Origin: G965220305 sp965220305
GTDB lineage: Bacteria; Chloroflexota; Dehalococcoidia; Lucifugimonadales; UBA3495
Length of the DNA: 64,000 bases
Direction: 5' to 3'
Assembly: GCA_965220305.1 (NCBI GenBank)
Contig: OZ244817.1
Span: 620,001 to 684,000 of the forward strand
The translations under genes were made by a program, and so were the position numbers. The notes under the pieces are model-generated. The model did no database searches, was not told the origin of the DNA, and saw only the letters and a program-made list of their open reading frames with translations. How positions within the stretch are numbered: the stretch's first letter is position 1; each line of letters opens with the position of its first letter. Below, piece after piece: positions 1 to 8,782 of the stretch.

Positions 1-1129
1 CGTAGGCCGGCAGGCCCTGCTCCACCCGGTCCCGGTAGGGGCTGGTAATGGGCTCGCGGTACGGGTAGATTCCTCCCTCGTACATATCCGGCCCCTTCTT
101 GAAATGGGTGGCCTGCTCCAGTGTCTCCACGAAGGGCATGTTGATATCGTAAAGCTGCTCCACCCGCTTGGGTCGAGGGCCGGCCTTGGATACGTGACCG
201 TAAAGCTCGCGTCCCAGGATGCTCTCGGCCATCCAGACACAGTCAATCAGCTTGTCGATGTCTACACCGGTCTCGATGCCCATGTCTTCCATCATGTGAA
301 GAATGTCCTCGCTGGGGGCCATGCCGGTGGCGCGGCCATTACCGCAGTAGGGGCACCCGCCATACCCGCCGATGGTCCCGTCGATGTCGAGGGTATCCTC
401 TGGACCCAGGGTCCGCATGGCGGCGTAGGCCGACGCTATAGCCATGTTTCGGCCATTGTGCAGGTGCAGGCGGATGTGGTTGATTTCCGGCCATCTTTCC
501 TTGACCCGGTAGACGCTCTCTTCAACCTTGGCCGGTGTGCAGTGGCTCATGGGGTCGCCCATGGAGCAACTCAAAACTTTGATTCCCACTTCGTCCCACA
601 TGCCGTGCTGTTTTTCCAGCAGGGTCATCAGGTTGTCCACCGGGAACTCACCCAGGAAGTTGGAACCCCAACTGGCGTTGCAGCCAATGCCGGCCTCGGT
701 AATATTAAGCTCCTGGGCCTGGGCGACAATCTGGGGCCACCGCTCCATTTCCTGCATCTGGGAACGGTTGGTGTTGCGCCGGGCGAACACGTCGCACATG
801 TGGCAGGACAGTCGGGGGTACTGGTCTCGCTCGATGGTAAGCGGGGGCGAATAGGCGCGGGCCCGCTCCACACCCCGAGCGTTCAGGGCCAGCGCGGTGT
901 AGGTTACGCCGGGCTTGGGGTTGAACCTGGTCACTATTTCGTCGATGCGCTCCATCTGGGGAGTCCACTTGGGGCTGACGAAAGAGCCGACAACTATCTG
1001 GCTCAAGCCCGTCTCCGACAAGGCGTCCAGAAGTTCAATCTTGTTATCGACAGAAATATTGGCGTCCTCAATTTGCATGCCTTCCCGCATGCCTTCTTCT
1101 TTGTAATGGACTGTGGGCCACCGGTACAT
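1..1129 (-). CDS. HMG-CoA lyase-like (HMGL/DRE-TIM family) protein, 3' end cut by window edge
   Basis: The frame is open from an ATG at 1129 to the left edge, so the C-terminus is missing. An AGGAGG element at 1135-1140 sits six bases upstream and fixes the start. The translation begins MYRWPTVHYKEEGMREGMQI and later carries DGTIGGYGGCPYCGNGRATG, which matches the glycine/cysteine-rich signature of the HMGL-like TIM-barrel family; a buried DIDG and HLHNGR precede it. Members cleave or condense acyl-CoA or keto-acid substrates with a divalent metal. The exact substrate cannot be read; a 3-hydroxy-3-methylglutaryl-CoA lyase-type reaction is the best guess. It is transcribed away from the catabolic block that follows. 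The plus-strand frame over the same bases is a shadow. Confidence 0.8.
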   Translation of the reverse strand, partial: MYRWPTVHYKEEGMREGMQIEDANISVDNKIELLDALSETGLSQIVVGSFVSPKWTPQMERIDEIVTRFNPKPGVTYTALALNARGVERARAYSPPLTIERDQYPRLSCHMCDVFARRNTNRSQMQEMERWPQIVAQAQELNITEAGIGCNASWGSNFLGEFPVDNLMTLLEKQHGMWDEVGIKVLSCSMGDPMSHCTPAKVEESVYRVKERWPEINHIRLHLHNGRNMAIASAYAAMRTLGPEDTLDIDGTIGGYGGCPYCGNGRATGMAPSEDILHMMEDMGIETGVDIDKLIDCVWMAESILGRELYGHVSKAGPRPKRVEQLYDINMPFVETLEQATHFKKGPDMYEGGIYPYREPITSPYRDRVEQGLPAY

Positions 1130-1748
1130 AAGTCCCTCCTCGAGAAGTATCGGAGCGTCGAAAGCCGGCCATTTTAAACGTCGAAACTACAGTCAGTTTC
1201 CGCTCGCCGATGGGCAATGTCTTGCGCCGATTGTAGGGTTCCCGCAAAGCGTTTGTCAAGAAATCCCACGTCCCTTGACCTTGCGCTAACGTTTCAGGCC
1301 CCGCCCTGGGTTATCCCATTAAGAGCCCAATTTGCGGCAGGTCAAGCGGCCCAAATCGGAGCAGTTGGAAGCAGTTAAGCAGAAGCATACAAATGGAGGA
1401 AAATCAGCCCTTCCCAACCAATCGCCCACTCCCCACCGGCCCACTCCTGCATAAGCCTGGGGCGGATAAGCCCCACCCACGGCGGCCCTGTGCAGCGGAC
1501 CTGCGCCAGCTACACTCCGGGTTGCCAGCCACCCGGGTTAGGTCTAATATGGGGAGGCTGGCTATGGGAGCAACATACGCTCTGCGGTGGAGGCTGCCAG
1601 GAATACAGCCGGAACCTAGCGGCAGAATAGCTGCATCCGATCACCCCGGCTGCGGCCAACCCAGTCCCTTTATAATAGGGTTGGAGCGAAGAATCCGGAG
1701 ACCCCCGCCACGGCGACCCACTTCAGGACCGGAACTAGGAGGTTGCCC
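1130..1748. other. Divergent intergenic region
   Basis: This stretch separates the minus-strand lyase from the plus-strand hydrolase. A TATAAT at 1671-1676 is a candidate -10 box for the hydrolase, but no good -35 box is visible at the right distance. A perfect AGGAGG at 1737-1742 belongs to the hydrolase. An open frame at 1393-1821 looks non-coding and overlaps the hydrolase start. Confidence 0.4.
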
Positions 1749-2588
1749 ATGCCCCAGGAAGTTATCAACGGCTATCGAATGCATTACGAGGTACACGGAC
1801 AGGGACCGGCGCTGGCCCTAGTTCACGGCGGCCTGGGCGGCGGAGAGGGATGCGCTCAGATGGTACAACACCACGCAGCCATCCTGGGGCAGCGCTACCG
1901 GCTTATTTTCTTCGACCGCCGGGCAGCGGGCCGCTCGGAAACCCCTCTCGATGGATACTCCATGGAGAACCAGACGGAAGACTTGCGGGCGTTGCTGGCC
2001 CACCTGGGCGTTTCCAAGGCATCGGTCCTGGGAACCTCGGCGGGTGGGCCCATCGCCTTGCGCTTTGCCCTGGACTACCCCGACATGATTGAGAACCTCA
2101 TTCTCATCAATACCATGTCTTATGTTCAGCGGGAACAGCAGGCGGTGCGACAGCGCGAACTGGACCAGTTGAAGGCCAGCGAGGCTTCCCTGGGTAAGGA
2201 AGCAGCGGTAGAGCGAGCCCTGGAAAATCGGAGCCCTGGCCTGCGCCAAGACAATCCGGAGCAATTCCGCAGGCTGCGGGAAATCAACCTTCAGCAGTTC
2301 GACGGTCTGGCCAAGACAATTCAAAGCTACCTGGACATTGGCGACTCTATTGAATCGCGGCTGGCCGACTTGGCCCTACCCACCCTCATCGTCCACGGCG
2401 ACGCTGACTCCCGCATTCCCGTGGGCTGCGGACGCCAGTTGCACCATAGCATAGCCGGCTCCGAATTCCACATCATTCCCGGAGCGGAACACGGCCTGAT
2501 GACCAACTCGGCGGAGCGCGTGAGAGACTTTATCGTTAATTTCATGGAACAGGCGGCTGAGAAGGGCCGAAAGTCGGCCAAGGTCTAG
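1749..2588 (+). CDS. Alpha/beta-fold hydrolase (279 aa)
   Basis: A soluble alpha/beta hydrolase. The oxyanion-hole segment VHGG lies near residue 25, the nucleophile elbow GTSAG places Ser97, HGDAD near 216-220 supplies the acid, and GAEHGL places the catalytic His at about 248. Family members cleave esters, lactones or C-C bonds, and nothing here identifies the substrate. The ATG at 1749 is chosen over an in-frame TTG at 1743 because AGGAGG (1737-1742) touches the TTG but is ideally spaced from the ATG. It opens a same-strand run with a VOC protein and a ThDP enzyme, so it probably acts on an intermediate in the same degradation route. Confidence 0.85.
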   Translation: MPQEVINGYRMHYEVHGQGPALALVHGGLGGGEGCAQMVQHHAAILGQRYRLIFFDRRAAGRSETPLDGYSMENQTEDLRALLAHLGVSKASVLGTSAGGPIALRFALDYPDMIENLILINTMSYVQREQQAVRQRELDQLKASEASLGKEAAVERALENRSPGLRQDNPEQFRRLREINLQQFDGLAKTIQSYLDIGDSIESRLADLALPTLIVHGDADSRIPVGCGRQLHHSIAGSEFHIIPGAEHGLMTNSAERVRDFIVNFMEQAAEKGRKSAKV

Positions 2589-2700
2589 TTGGGGGCTGGG
2601 GAATCTGGCCCAGGGCCTCAATCAGAAGGGGATAACAAGCCCGTGCCGCGCTAATGCGGACAGCCATTCAGCGATTGATTTCTGACACGGGAGGTCTGGT

Positions 2701-3108
2701 ATGTCCACAGTCGGTATCGACCACATAGCAATGCCCACCGCCAACGCGGAAAGGCTCATGGAGTTTTACAAGCGGCTGGGATTCACCATCAACGACGAGG
2801 AAGAATGGCGGGCTGGCACCGCCAATATCTTCTCCATTCAGATAGGCGATTCCAAGATTAACGTCCACCCTGAAGGGCACACGGCAACCCTGCGCGGCCC
2901 CACCGCGGTGCCGGGCTGCACCGACATCTGCTTCGTCTGGCAGGGCAGCGCCGAAGACTGCCAACAGATGTTGGCTGATGCCGGGGTGGAAGTCATCCGA
3001 GGCCCAGGGCCCCGCAAGGGCGCGCGAGGTGGGGGCAGGTTCCCCGCAGTAAGCCTCTACGCCCGAGACCCGGACGATAATCTATTGGAGTGGATGATTT
3101 ACGCCTAA
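2701..3108 (+). CDS. VOC superfamily (glyoxalase/dioxygenase-fold) protein (135 aa)
   Basis: A single compact vicinal-oxygen-chelate domain pair, the usual length for this family. It starts MSTVGIDHIAMPTANAERLM, with His8 as the usual first metal ligand; His56 or His60 in VHPEGH and Glu130 in LLEWMIYA are plausible further ligands. A GGGAGG element at 2690-2695 supports the start. VOC proteins include glyoxalases, epimerases, ring-cleaving dioxygenases and fosfomycin-type resistance proteins, and the sequence does not decide between them. Its position between a hydrolase and a ThDP decarboxylase-like enzyme suggests a catabolic rather than a resistance role. Confidence 0.8.
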   Translation: MSTVGIDHIAMPTANAERLMEFYKRLGFTINDEEEWRAGTANIFSIQIGDSKINVHPEGHTATLRGPTAVPGCTDICFVWQGSAEDCQQMLADAGVEVIRGPGPRKGARGGGRFPAVSLYARDPDDNLLEWMIYA

Positions 3109-3188
3109 GCAGTATCGGGCAGGCGGCCAGAGACAGACGGGGACCACGGCCCGCCCGCTCCTGACTAGCGAAAAAGGACGGATGCGTC

Positions 3189-4862
3189 ATGCCCAGAATG
3201 ACCGGCAAACACGCCCTGGCCCAGATGCTCCTTGCCGAGGGTTGCGAGTACCTGTTCGGCAACCCCGGGACCAGCGAGACTCCATTTCTTGACGGGCTGC
3301 AGGACTTTCCCCAACTCAAGTACATTCAAGCCCTGCAGGAGGGCACCGCCGTGGGCATGGCCGACGGCTACGCCCGGGCCACGGGACGTCCGGCCTTCGC
3401 CAACATCCACATCGCGGGCGGCTTGGCCAACGGCATCAGCGCCCTGTATAACGCCTACAGAGGCGGGACTCCCCTGGTGCTGACGGCGGGCAATTCGGAC
3501 ACCCGAATGCTCCTGACCGAGCCGACGTTGTCCGGCGACTTGGTGGAAATGACCGCCCAGTACACCAAGTGGAGCGCCGAAATCCGCCACGCCTCGGACA
3601 TCCCCATGGCGGTGCGCCGCGCCTTCAAAGAGGCCAAGACGCCGCCCACCGGCCCGGTATTTCTCTCATTCCCCTGGGACACCATGGACGATGAGTTGGA
3701 CGCCGAGATAATCGGCTCGTCCCAGGGCTACTACCGGACCCGACCGGATACCGCGGCGGTGGCCCGCGCCTCGGAGTTGCTCAGCCAGGCCGAGAACCCC
3801 ATGATTGTGCTGGGCGACCGGGTAGCCCAGTCGGGAGCCGTAAACGAACTGGTGCGGGTGGCCGAGCAGTTGGGTAGCCGGGTGTACGCCACCTCGTTTT
3901 CCGAGGTCAATTTCCCCACCAGTCACCCTCTTTATAGCGGAATGTTGAACCTCAGCAGCCCCTCCGCCGCCAGGCTGCTGGCCGGTGCAGACGTGGTGCT
4001 GGCGGTGGGCACCGACGTATTTTCCTCCTTCCTTTACGTATCCGAACCTTTCTTGGGGCCTCAGACCAAGCTGCTACACCTGGACAATGCCTCCTGGGAA
4101 GTGGAGAAGATATACCCCACGGAGGTTGGGCTGTTCGCCGACCCCAAGGCCGGGCTGGAAGAGTTGGCCGAAGCCCTGGACCAGGACCTCACTGCCTCCG
4201 GTCGGGAAGCCGCCGCCACCAGAATGGCAACGTTGACCGAGGGACGCCGCCGCGCCGACGAAGCCTACCGGCAGAGCCTCCAGGCCAATTGGGACCATCG
4301 ACCCATGGCGGTGGACCGCATGATGCACGAGATTGCCCAGGCCCTGCCGGAGAACGCGATTATTGCCGACGAGGCCGTTACTTCCCGCTCGGCGCTGATG
4401 CGGGCGATGGACTTCGACCAACCGGGCAGTTTCTACAGCATTCGTGGGGGAGCCCTGGGGTGGGCCATGCCCGGCGCCCTGGGAGTAAAGCTAGCCAACC
4501 CGGACCGTCCGGTTGTTGCCGTGGTGGGGGACGGGGCTTCCATGTACACGGTGCAGGCCCTGTGGACCGCTGCCCGCTACAACATTCCGGTGACTTACGC
4601 CATTTGCAACAACCGCTCTTACCGCATCCTCAAAGTCAACATGGAAATCTACCTGAGACGGATGCTGGAGGACCGGGAGCGCAGCAGCGAATACGTGGGA
4701 ATGGACTTCGCCACGCCCCTTCCTCTGGCGGAGATAGCTCAGGCCATGGGCGTGACGTCGGAAAAGATTGAGGACCCCGCTAACCTGGGACCGGCAATTG
4801 AGCGGGCCATTGCCAACGGAAAGCCCTCCCTGGTCGACGTCAGCATCGACGGCTCTCTGTAA
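3189..4862 (+). CDS. Thiamine diphosphate-dependent enzyme, benzoylformate decarboxylase-like (557 aa)
   Basis: Full-length three-domain ThDP enzyme of the acetolactate synthase/decarboxylase family. The N-terminal Pyr domain has GNPGTSETPFL near residue 24 and ALQEGTAVGMADGYA with the cofactor-activating Glu51. The C-terminal PP domain has the metal/ThDP motif from VGDGASMY to ICNNRSYRIL (about 442-475). From memory, the order and spacing resemble benzoylformate decarboxylase more than acetolactate synthase: NIHIAGG aligns with the NLH active-site stretch (His74). The second active-site histidine of that enzyme, in the middle domain, is not evident, so the true substrate may be another 2-keto acid or acyl-CoA. 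It is followed closely by a GatC-like protein and two amidases. Confidence 0.8.
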   Translation: MPRMTGKHALAQMLLAEGCEYLFGNPGTSETPFLDGLQDFPQLKYIQALQEGTAVGMADGYARATGRPAFANIHIAGGLANGISALYNAYRGGTPLVLTAGNSDTRMLLTEPTLSGDLVEMTAQYTKWSAEIRHASDIPMAVRRAFKEAKTPPTGPVFLSFPWDTMDDELDAEIIGSSQGYYRTRPDTAAVARASELLSQAENPMIVLGDRVAQSGAVNELVRVAEQLGSRVYATSFSEVNFPTSHPLYSGMLNLSSPSAARLLAGADVVLAVGTDVFSSFLYVSEPFLGPQTKLLHLDNASWEVEKIYPTEVGLFADPKAGLEELAEALDQDLTASGREAAATRMATLTEGRRRADEAYRQSLQANWDHRPMAVDRMMHEIAQALPENAIIADEAVTSRSALMRAMDFDQPGSFYSIRGGALGWAMPGALGVKLANPDRPVVAVVGDGASMYTVQALWTAARYNIPVTYAICNNRSYRILKVNMEIYLRRMLEDRERSSEYVGMDFATPLPLAEIAQAMGVTSEKIEDPANLGPAIERAIANGKPSLVDVSIDGSL

Positions 4863-4957
4863 CCGCAGGCAGCCAGAACCAAGCTGGGAGGTAGGCCGGG
4901 CCCCGGGAAAGCGCGGGTCAATCGTTAGCGGACCTAACCACGCAAGAGGTGAAACTT

Positions 4958-5155
4958 ATGCCCGACCTGAGCGAAGCAGACCTTATGGCCCTGGCGAGGG
5001 CCGCCGGAATAACCATTCCAGCGCACTTGATAGCCGAAGTCGGTTACAGCCTCAACGGTCTACTGGAAGCGCTGGAAAACATCGAGGCTCCGGGGGTAGA
5101 TGCGGTGGAGCCTCTGCCCATTGTCATTCCACCTTCAAACGCCACCGAGAGGTAA
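4958..5155 (+). CDS. Small GatC-like protein (65 aa)
   Basis: A short acidic helical protein: MPDLSEADLMALARAAGITI, then a segment with LNGLLEALENIEAPGVDAVEPLP. The ending with an EPLP motif is typical of GatC, which wraps around the amidase subunit GatA. AAGAGGT at 4944-4950 is well spaced from ATG 4958, so this start is preferred to a GTG at 4949. The stop lies five bases before the amidase ATG, which implies tight translational coupling. I infer that it is a stabilising partner of the downstream amidase and not a tRNA-amidotransferase subunit, since no gatB is present. Confidence 0.6.
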   Translation: MPDLSEADLMALARAAGITIPAHLIAEVGYSLNGLLEALENIEAPGVDAVEPLPIVIPPSNATER

Positions 5156-5160
5156 GGGCT

Positions 5161-6576
5161 ATGAACAAGACGGAGATTCCTTTCCTTTCCACTTTGCAAC
5201 TGGCCGAGCTGCTCCGGTCCCGCGAGGTCTCTCCGGTAGAGGCAGCCGAGGCCTACCTGGAGCGCATCGACCAGGTGGACGATAAGCTCAACTCCTACAT
5301 CACCATCTGCCGCGATGAGGCAATGGCCGAAGCCCGGCAGGCCCAACAGGACATAGCCGCCGGCCGGTACCTGGGCCTGCTGCACGGAATACCCGTGGCC
5401 GTGAAGGACCAGTTTTGGACCAAGGGAGTCCGTACCACCAACGGTTCAACCATCCATCGGGACTTTTTCCCCGACGAGGATGCCACCGTAATTGCCAACT
5501 TGCGGAGCGCCGGGGCGGTACTTTTGGGCAAGCTGAACATGAGCGAGTACGCCAGCGGCGACGCCTTCCGCCATCCCTACGGACGCCCTCGCAATCCCTG
5601 GGACTTGTCCCGGAACCCGGGCACTTCCAGCAGCGGCTCCGGCGCGGCCACCGCCGCTTTTCTCTGCTCCACATCCTTGGGCGAGGATACCGGGGGTTCC
5701 ATCCGCGGGCCTGCGTCATTCTGCGGGCTGGTGGGTATTCGGCCCAGTTGGGGCCGGGTGAGCCGCTACGGAGTTTTCGGGGCATCCTGGTCCATGGACA
5801 CGGTGGGCCCCATTTCCAGGACTACCGTGGACTGCGCCGTGACCCTGGGCGCCATCGCCGGGCATGACCCGAAGGACCCGTACACTTGGGACGTGCCGGT
5901 GCCGGACTACGCGGCAGCCCTTACCGGGGACATCCGGGGTTTGAAGGTAGGGGTGGTGCAAGAGAGGGTTAATAACGACGCCGTAGAGCCGGAAATTAAC
6001 GACGCCGTTATGCGAGGGGTCGCCGTTCTGGGCGAGTTGGGAGCGGTGATCCAAGAGGTATCCATTCCCTTAATCGTGCATTCGGCGGCCATGTCTTCGG
6101 CGATTATTAGCTCCGACGCCGCCGCACTCAACCGTCGGGACATCAGCGAGAACCTGGAGGAGTTCGACCATAATAACCAGGTCCGCCTCCTCATGGGAAG
6201 CATCCTGCCTGCCGGGGCTTACCAAAGGGCCACCAAGCTGCGCCACCTGCTGCGGCAACAGATTATGGACGCCCTGGATAAGGTTGATGTTCTGGTCATG
6301 CCCACATCCTCCATTCCCGCGCCGTTGATCCCCGATGCGGCGGGAATTGGCAGTAAACAGGAGGTTCTGGACGGTTACGCCGGTCGCCGCAGTTTCACCG
6401 CCCCCTACAACCTGGCCAACTGCCCGGCCCTGTCCATCGGCTGTGGGTTCACTTCGGATAACCTGCCCATCGGCCTACAGATTGCGGCGAAGCCCTTCGA
6501 CGAGACCACCTGCTTCCGGGTTGCTCACGCCTATGAGCAGGCGACCGACTGGCACGCCCGCAGGCCAACAATCTAG
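5161..6576 (+). CDS. Amidase-signature hydrolase (471 aa)
   Basis: A complete amidase-signature enzyme. The Ser-cisSer-Lys triad can be read directly: Lys82 in AVKDQF, Ser158 in TSSSGSG and nucleophile Ser180 in DTGGSIRG. The family hydrolyses carboxamides to acid plus ammonia, and GatA is a specialised member. The ATG at 5161 follows GAGAGGT and begins MNKTEIPFLSTLQLAELLRS; the frame is open further upstream but lacks amidase homology there. It is coupled to the GatC-like gene and followed 68 bases later by a second amidase, so the pair may act on related amide or carbamate intermediates of the catabolic block. Confidence 0.9.
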   Translation: MNKTEIPFLSTLQLAELLRSREVSPVEAAEAYLERIDQVDDKLNSYITICRDEAMAEARQAQQDIAAGRYLGLLHGIPVAVKDQFWTKGVRTTNGSTIHRDFFPDEDATVIANLRSAGAVLLGKLNMSEYASGDAFRHPYGRPRNPWDLSRNPGTSSSGSGAATAAFLCSTSLGEDTGGSIRGPASFCGLVGIRPSWGRVSRYGVFGASWSMDTVGPISRTTVDCAVTLGAIAGHDPKDPYTWDVPVPDYAAALTGDIRGLKVGVVQERVNNDAVEPEINDAVMRGVAVLGELGAVIQEVSIPLIVHSAAMSSAIISSDAAALNRRDISENLEEFDHNNQVRLLMGSILPAGAYQRATKLRHLLRQQIMDALDKVDVLVMPTSSIPAPLIPDAAGIGSKQEVLDGYAGRRSFTAPYNLANCPALSIGCGFTSDNLPIGLQIAAKPFDETTCFRVAHAYEQATDWHARRPTI

Positions 6577-6644
6577 CCCGCCCATTCTACATCGCCCTGG
6601 GCAGTCCAGGGCAGCGCCCAAGTATCGGAATCGGAGGAAACCAA

Positions 6645-7994
6645 ATGCCTGATCCCTACCAGTTGTCCGTGGCAGAATCGGCGCAACAGATAGCCAGAAG
6701 CCAATTGTCTCCAGTTGACCTGACGGAATCGTTGCTGGAACGCATCAATAGGTTGGAGCCGCAACTCAAGGCTTGGGTATATTTGGACCGGGAAGCGGTC
6801 CTTGCCGAAGCCAAGGCCAGGGAAGCCGATGTGGCCGCAGGGGCAACGCTGGGGCCGCTGCACGGTGTACCTATCGGCCTGAAGGACATCTATTACACGG
6901 TGGGAATCCCCACCACCGCCTGCTCCAAGGTTTACGCCGACTTCGTCCCCGATTACGACGCCACGACCACCGCCCTGTTGAAGCAGGCCGGGGCCATCAT
7001 ACTGGGCAAGGCGGTGACCACCGAGTTCGCCTGCATGGACCCGTCGCCCACGGTGAACCCTTGGAACCCGGCCCACACGCCTGGCGGTTCCAGCAGCGGC
7101 TCGGCGGTGGCGGTGGCCTCCGGCATGTGCGCCGCCGCCCTGGGTTCGCAGACCGTAGGGTCGGTGCTGCGTCCCGCTTCCTACAACGGGGTGGTGGGAC
7201 TCAAGCCAACCTTTGGCCTGGTCAGCCGCTACGGTGTGATTCCGGTTAGCTGGACCCTGGACACGGTGGGCTGGATGACCCGCAACGTGCGGGACGCCGC
7301 TCTATTGCTTCAGGTGATGGCCGGTCCCGACGACAATGATCCGGTGAGCCTGCGGGAGCCGGTCCCCGACTACCTGGCGGCGCTTGCCGACCCATCACCA
7401 CCCCGCATCGGGGTGCTGCGCCGGTTTTTTTACGAGCACGCCGACGCCGAAACTCGGCAGCATACGGACGAAGTGCTTGGACGATTGGCCGACGCCGGAG
7501 CCCAGGTTGTCGAGCTGGACCTGCCCGACAGCATCGACTCCGCCGTCACGGACCAACAGCTAATCATGGCGGTGGAGGGGGCCAGCTTCCACCAGCCGAT
7601 GTACCAAAACCAGGCCCAGGACTACCAGCCAAACCTGCGGGCGATGATACAGCGGGGGCTGGACACCGACGCGGTGACCTACTCCCGGGCCATGGAAGGG
7701 CGCCGCAAATTTGTCACCGACATGGGACTGCTGGCAGAGCAGGCCGACGTGCTGCTAACCCCCTCCACACCAAGTCCGGCCCTTCCCGACATTACCAACA
7801 CGGGCAACCCCATGTTCCAGGGGCCCTGGACTTCCTGTGGGCTGCCCGCCATAACCGTACCTTCCGGCCTGGCCCAGTCGGGGCTGCCCCTGGGGATACA
7901 GTTGGCAGCCAGTCCCAATGCCGAGGCCCGGCTGCTAGCCGCCGCCCGCTGGTGCGAAAAGGTCCTTGATATTAAGCTGTCACCCCCGGTGTAG
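6645..7994 (+). CDS. Amidase-signature hydrolase, second copy (449 aa)
   Basis: A second amidase-family protein, clearly related to its neighbour but divergent. Lys80 lies in GLKDIYY, Ser150/Ser151 in PGGSSSGSA and the nucleophile Ser173 in QTVGSVLRPAS. The usual GGS before the nucleophile is VGS here, an unusual but conservative change. GGAGGA at about 6632 supports the ATG. The C-terminus keeps the conserved GLPAITVPSGLAQSGLPLGIQ strand. The substrate is unknown, and tandem placement suggests duplication and specialisation within one pathway. The next 205 bases contain no gene. Confidence 0.9.
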   Translation: MPDPYQLSVAESAQQIARSQLSPVDLTESLLERINRLEPQLKAWVYLDREAVLAEAKAREADVAAGATLGPLHGVPIGLKDIYYTVGIPTTACSKVYADFVPDYDATTTALLKQAGAIILGKAVTTEFACMDPSPTVNPWNPAHTPGGSSSGSAVAVASGMCAAALGSQTVGSVLRPASYNGVVGLKPTFGLVSRYGVIPVSWTLDTVGWMTRNVRDAALLLQVMAGPDDNDPVSLREPVPDYLAALADPSPPRIGVLRRFFYEHADAETRQHTDEVLGRLADAGAQVVELDLPDSIDSAVTDQQLIMAVEGASFHQPMYQNQAQDYQPNLRAMIQRGLDTDAVTYSRAMEGRRKFVTDMGLLAEQADVLLTPSTPSPALPDITNTGNPMFQGPWTSCGLPAITVPSGLAQSGLPLGIQLAASPNAEARLLAAARWCEKVLDIKLSPPV

Positions 7995-8199
7995 CCAGTG
8001 CTCCCTTGATTAGCCAAAAATCGCCCTGGCTCATCAGCCAACCCAGCAAAATACAGGGTGGAGGGAGAGACTGCCAAATATATCGCGGTGCATTCATTTT
8101 AAAGCCTATGCCACATTCATACATAGACGACCTGATTGACGCCACACGCAAAACACAGCGAAAGCAAACGAGGCAGTAAAGTGCCCTCTGGAGTTTCGT

Positions 8200-8451
8200 A
8201 TGCCAAGAAGAGTTGACGGCGTATTCCGCAAGGGAAAGATTGAATTGGCAGAAGTACCGGACGATGTAGCCGAGGAAACACCGGTCGTTGTAACGTTCCT
8301 TGATTCCGGGGGGATTGACTTGCGGGAACTCGGCATTGACGAGGCACAGGCAGCGGAGTGGCGCGCTCGCTTGGGTTCCTTTGCCGAAGAGTGGGAGAGT
8401 CCCGAGATGGACATTTACGACGACTATGACGACGCCAAGTCCCGCTTATAA
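8200..8451 (+). CDS. Putative antitoxin of a MazF/PemK-type pair (83 aa)
   Basis: A small acidic protein (MPRRVDGVFRKGKIELAEVP) ending in a very acidic tail with several Asp/Glu/Tyr residues, which is characteristic of antitoxins that occupy the toxin's RNA-binding groove. The start of the MazF-type gene lies inside its 3' end (26-base overlap), the usual translational coupling of such pairs. I do not recognise a specific antitoxin family; assignment rests on size, charge and neighbour. The gene is intact, whereas its partner toxin has been split by an insertion, so it would no longer have a full-length target. Confidence 0.6.
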   Translation: MPRRVDGVFRKGKIELAEVPDDVAEETPVVVTFLDSGGIDLRELGIDEAQAAEWRARLGSFAEEWESPEMDIYDDYDDAKSRL

Positions 8452-8692
8452 GCGTGGCGATGTAGTTTTGGCGCTCTTTCCCCATTCAAGCTCCCGTAGA
8501 GCGAAACCCCGGCCGGCATTGGTAGTCCAAGAGGATAACCTGGATGCCGGGTTAAACCAAGTCATTGTCTCAATGATTACCAGCAGACTTTTTCGCGCCA
8601 ATCACCTCAGCCGTGTTGTTATTCTTCGTCATACACTGGAAGGTCAGCAGTCCGGTTTAGTAACCGACTCCGTAGTTATGACCGATAATTTA

Positions 8693-8716
8693 GGGAATTA
8701 TATACTTGATTACCCA
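8693..8716 (+). repeat. Left terminal inverted repeat of the HNH element
   Basis: Twenty-four bases that are the exact reverse complement of 9765-9788. The repeat is itself close to a dyad (GGGAAT at one end, ATTACCC at the other), which could allow a dimeric protein to bind each end. Confidence 0.92.
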
Positions 8717-8782
8717 TAGCTCCGGTTACTTGGAGGATATTGATGGTAACCAACCAAAACACAATGAGGAGGTGGGTGCCCA

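Noticed and set aside
104..1177. Long plus-strand open frame (357 codons)
   Set aside because: It lies opposite the HMGL-like gene; its composition (His/Gly/Val-rich) is that of an antisense shadow.
1393..1821. Plus-strand open frame before the hydrolase
   Set aside because: Pro/Arg-rich, no motif, no ribosome site, and overlaps the true hydrolase start.
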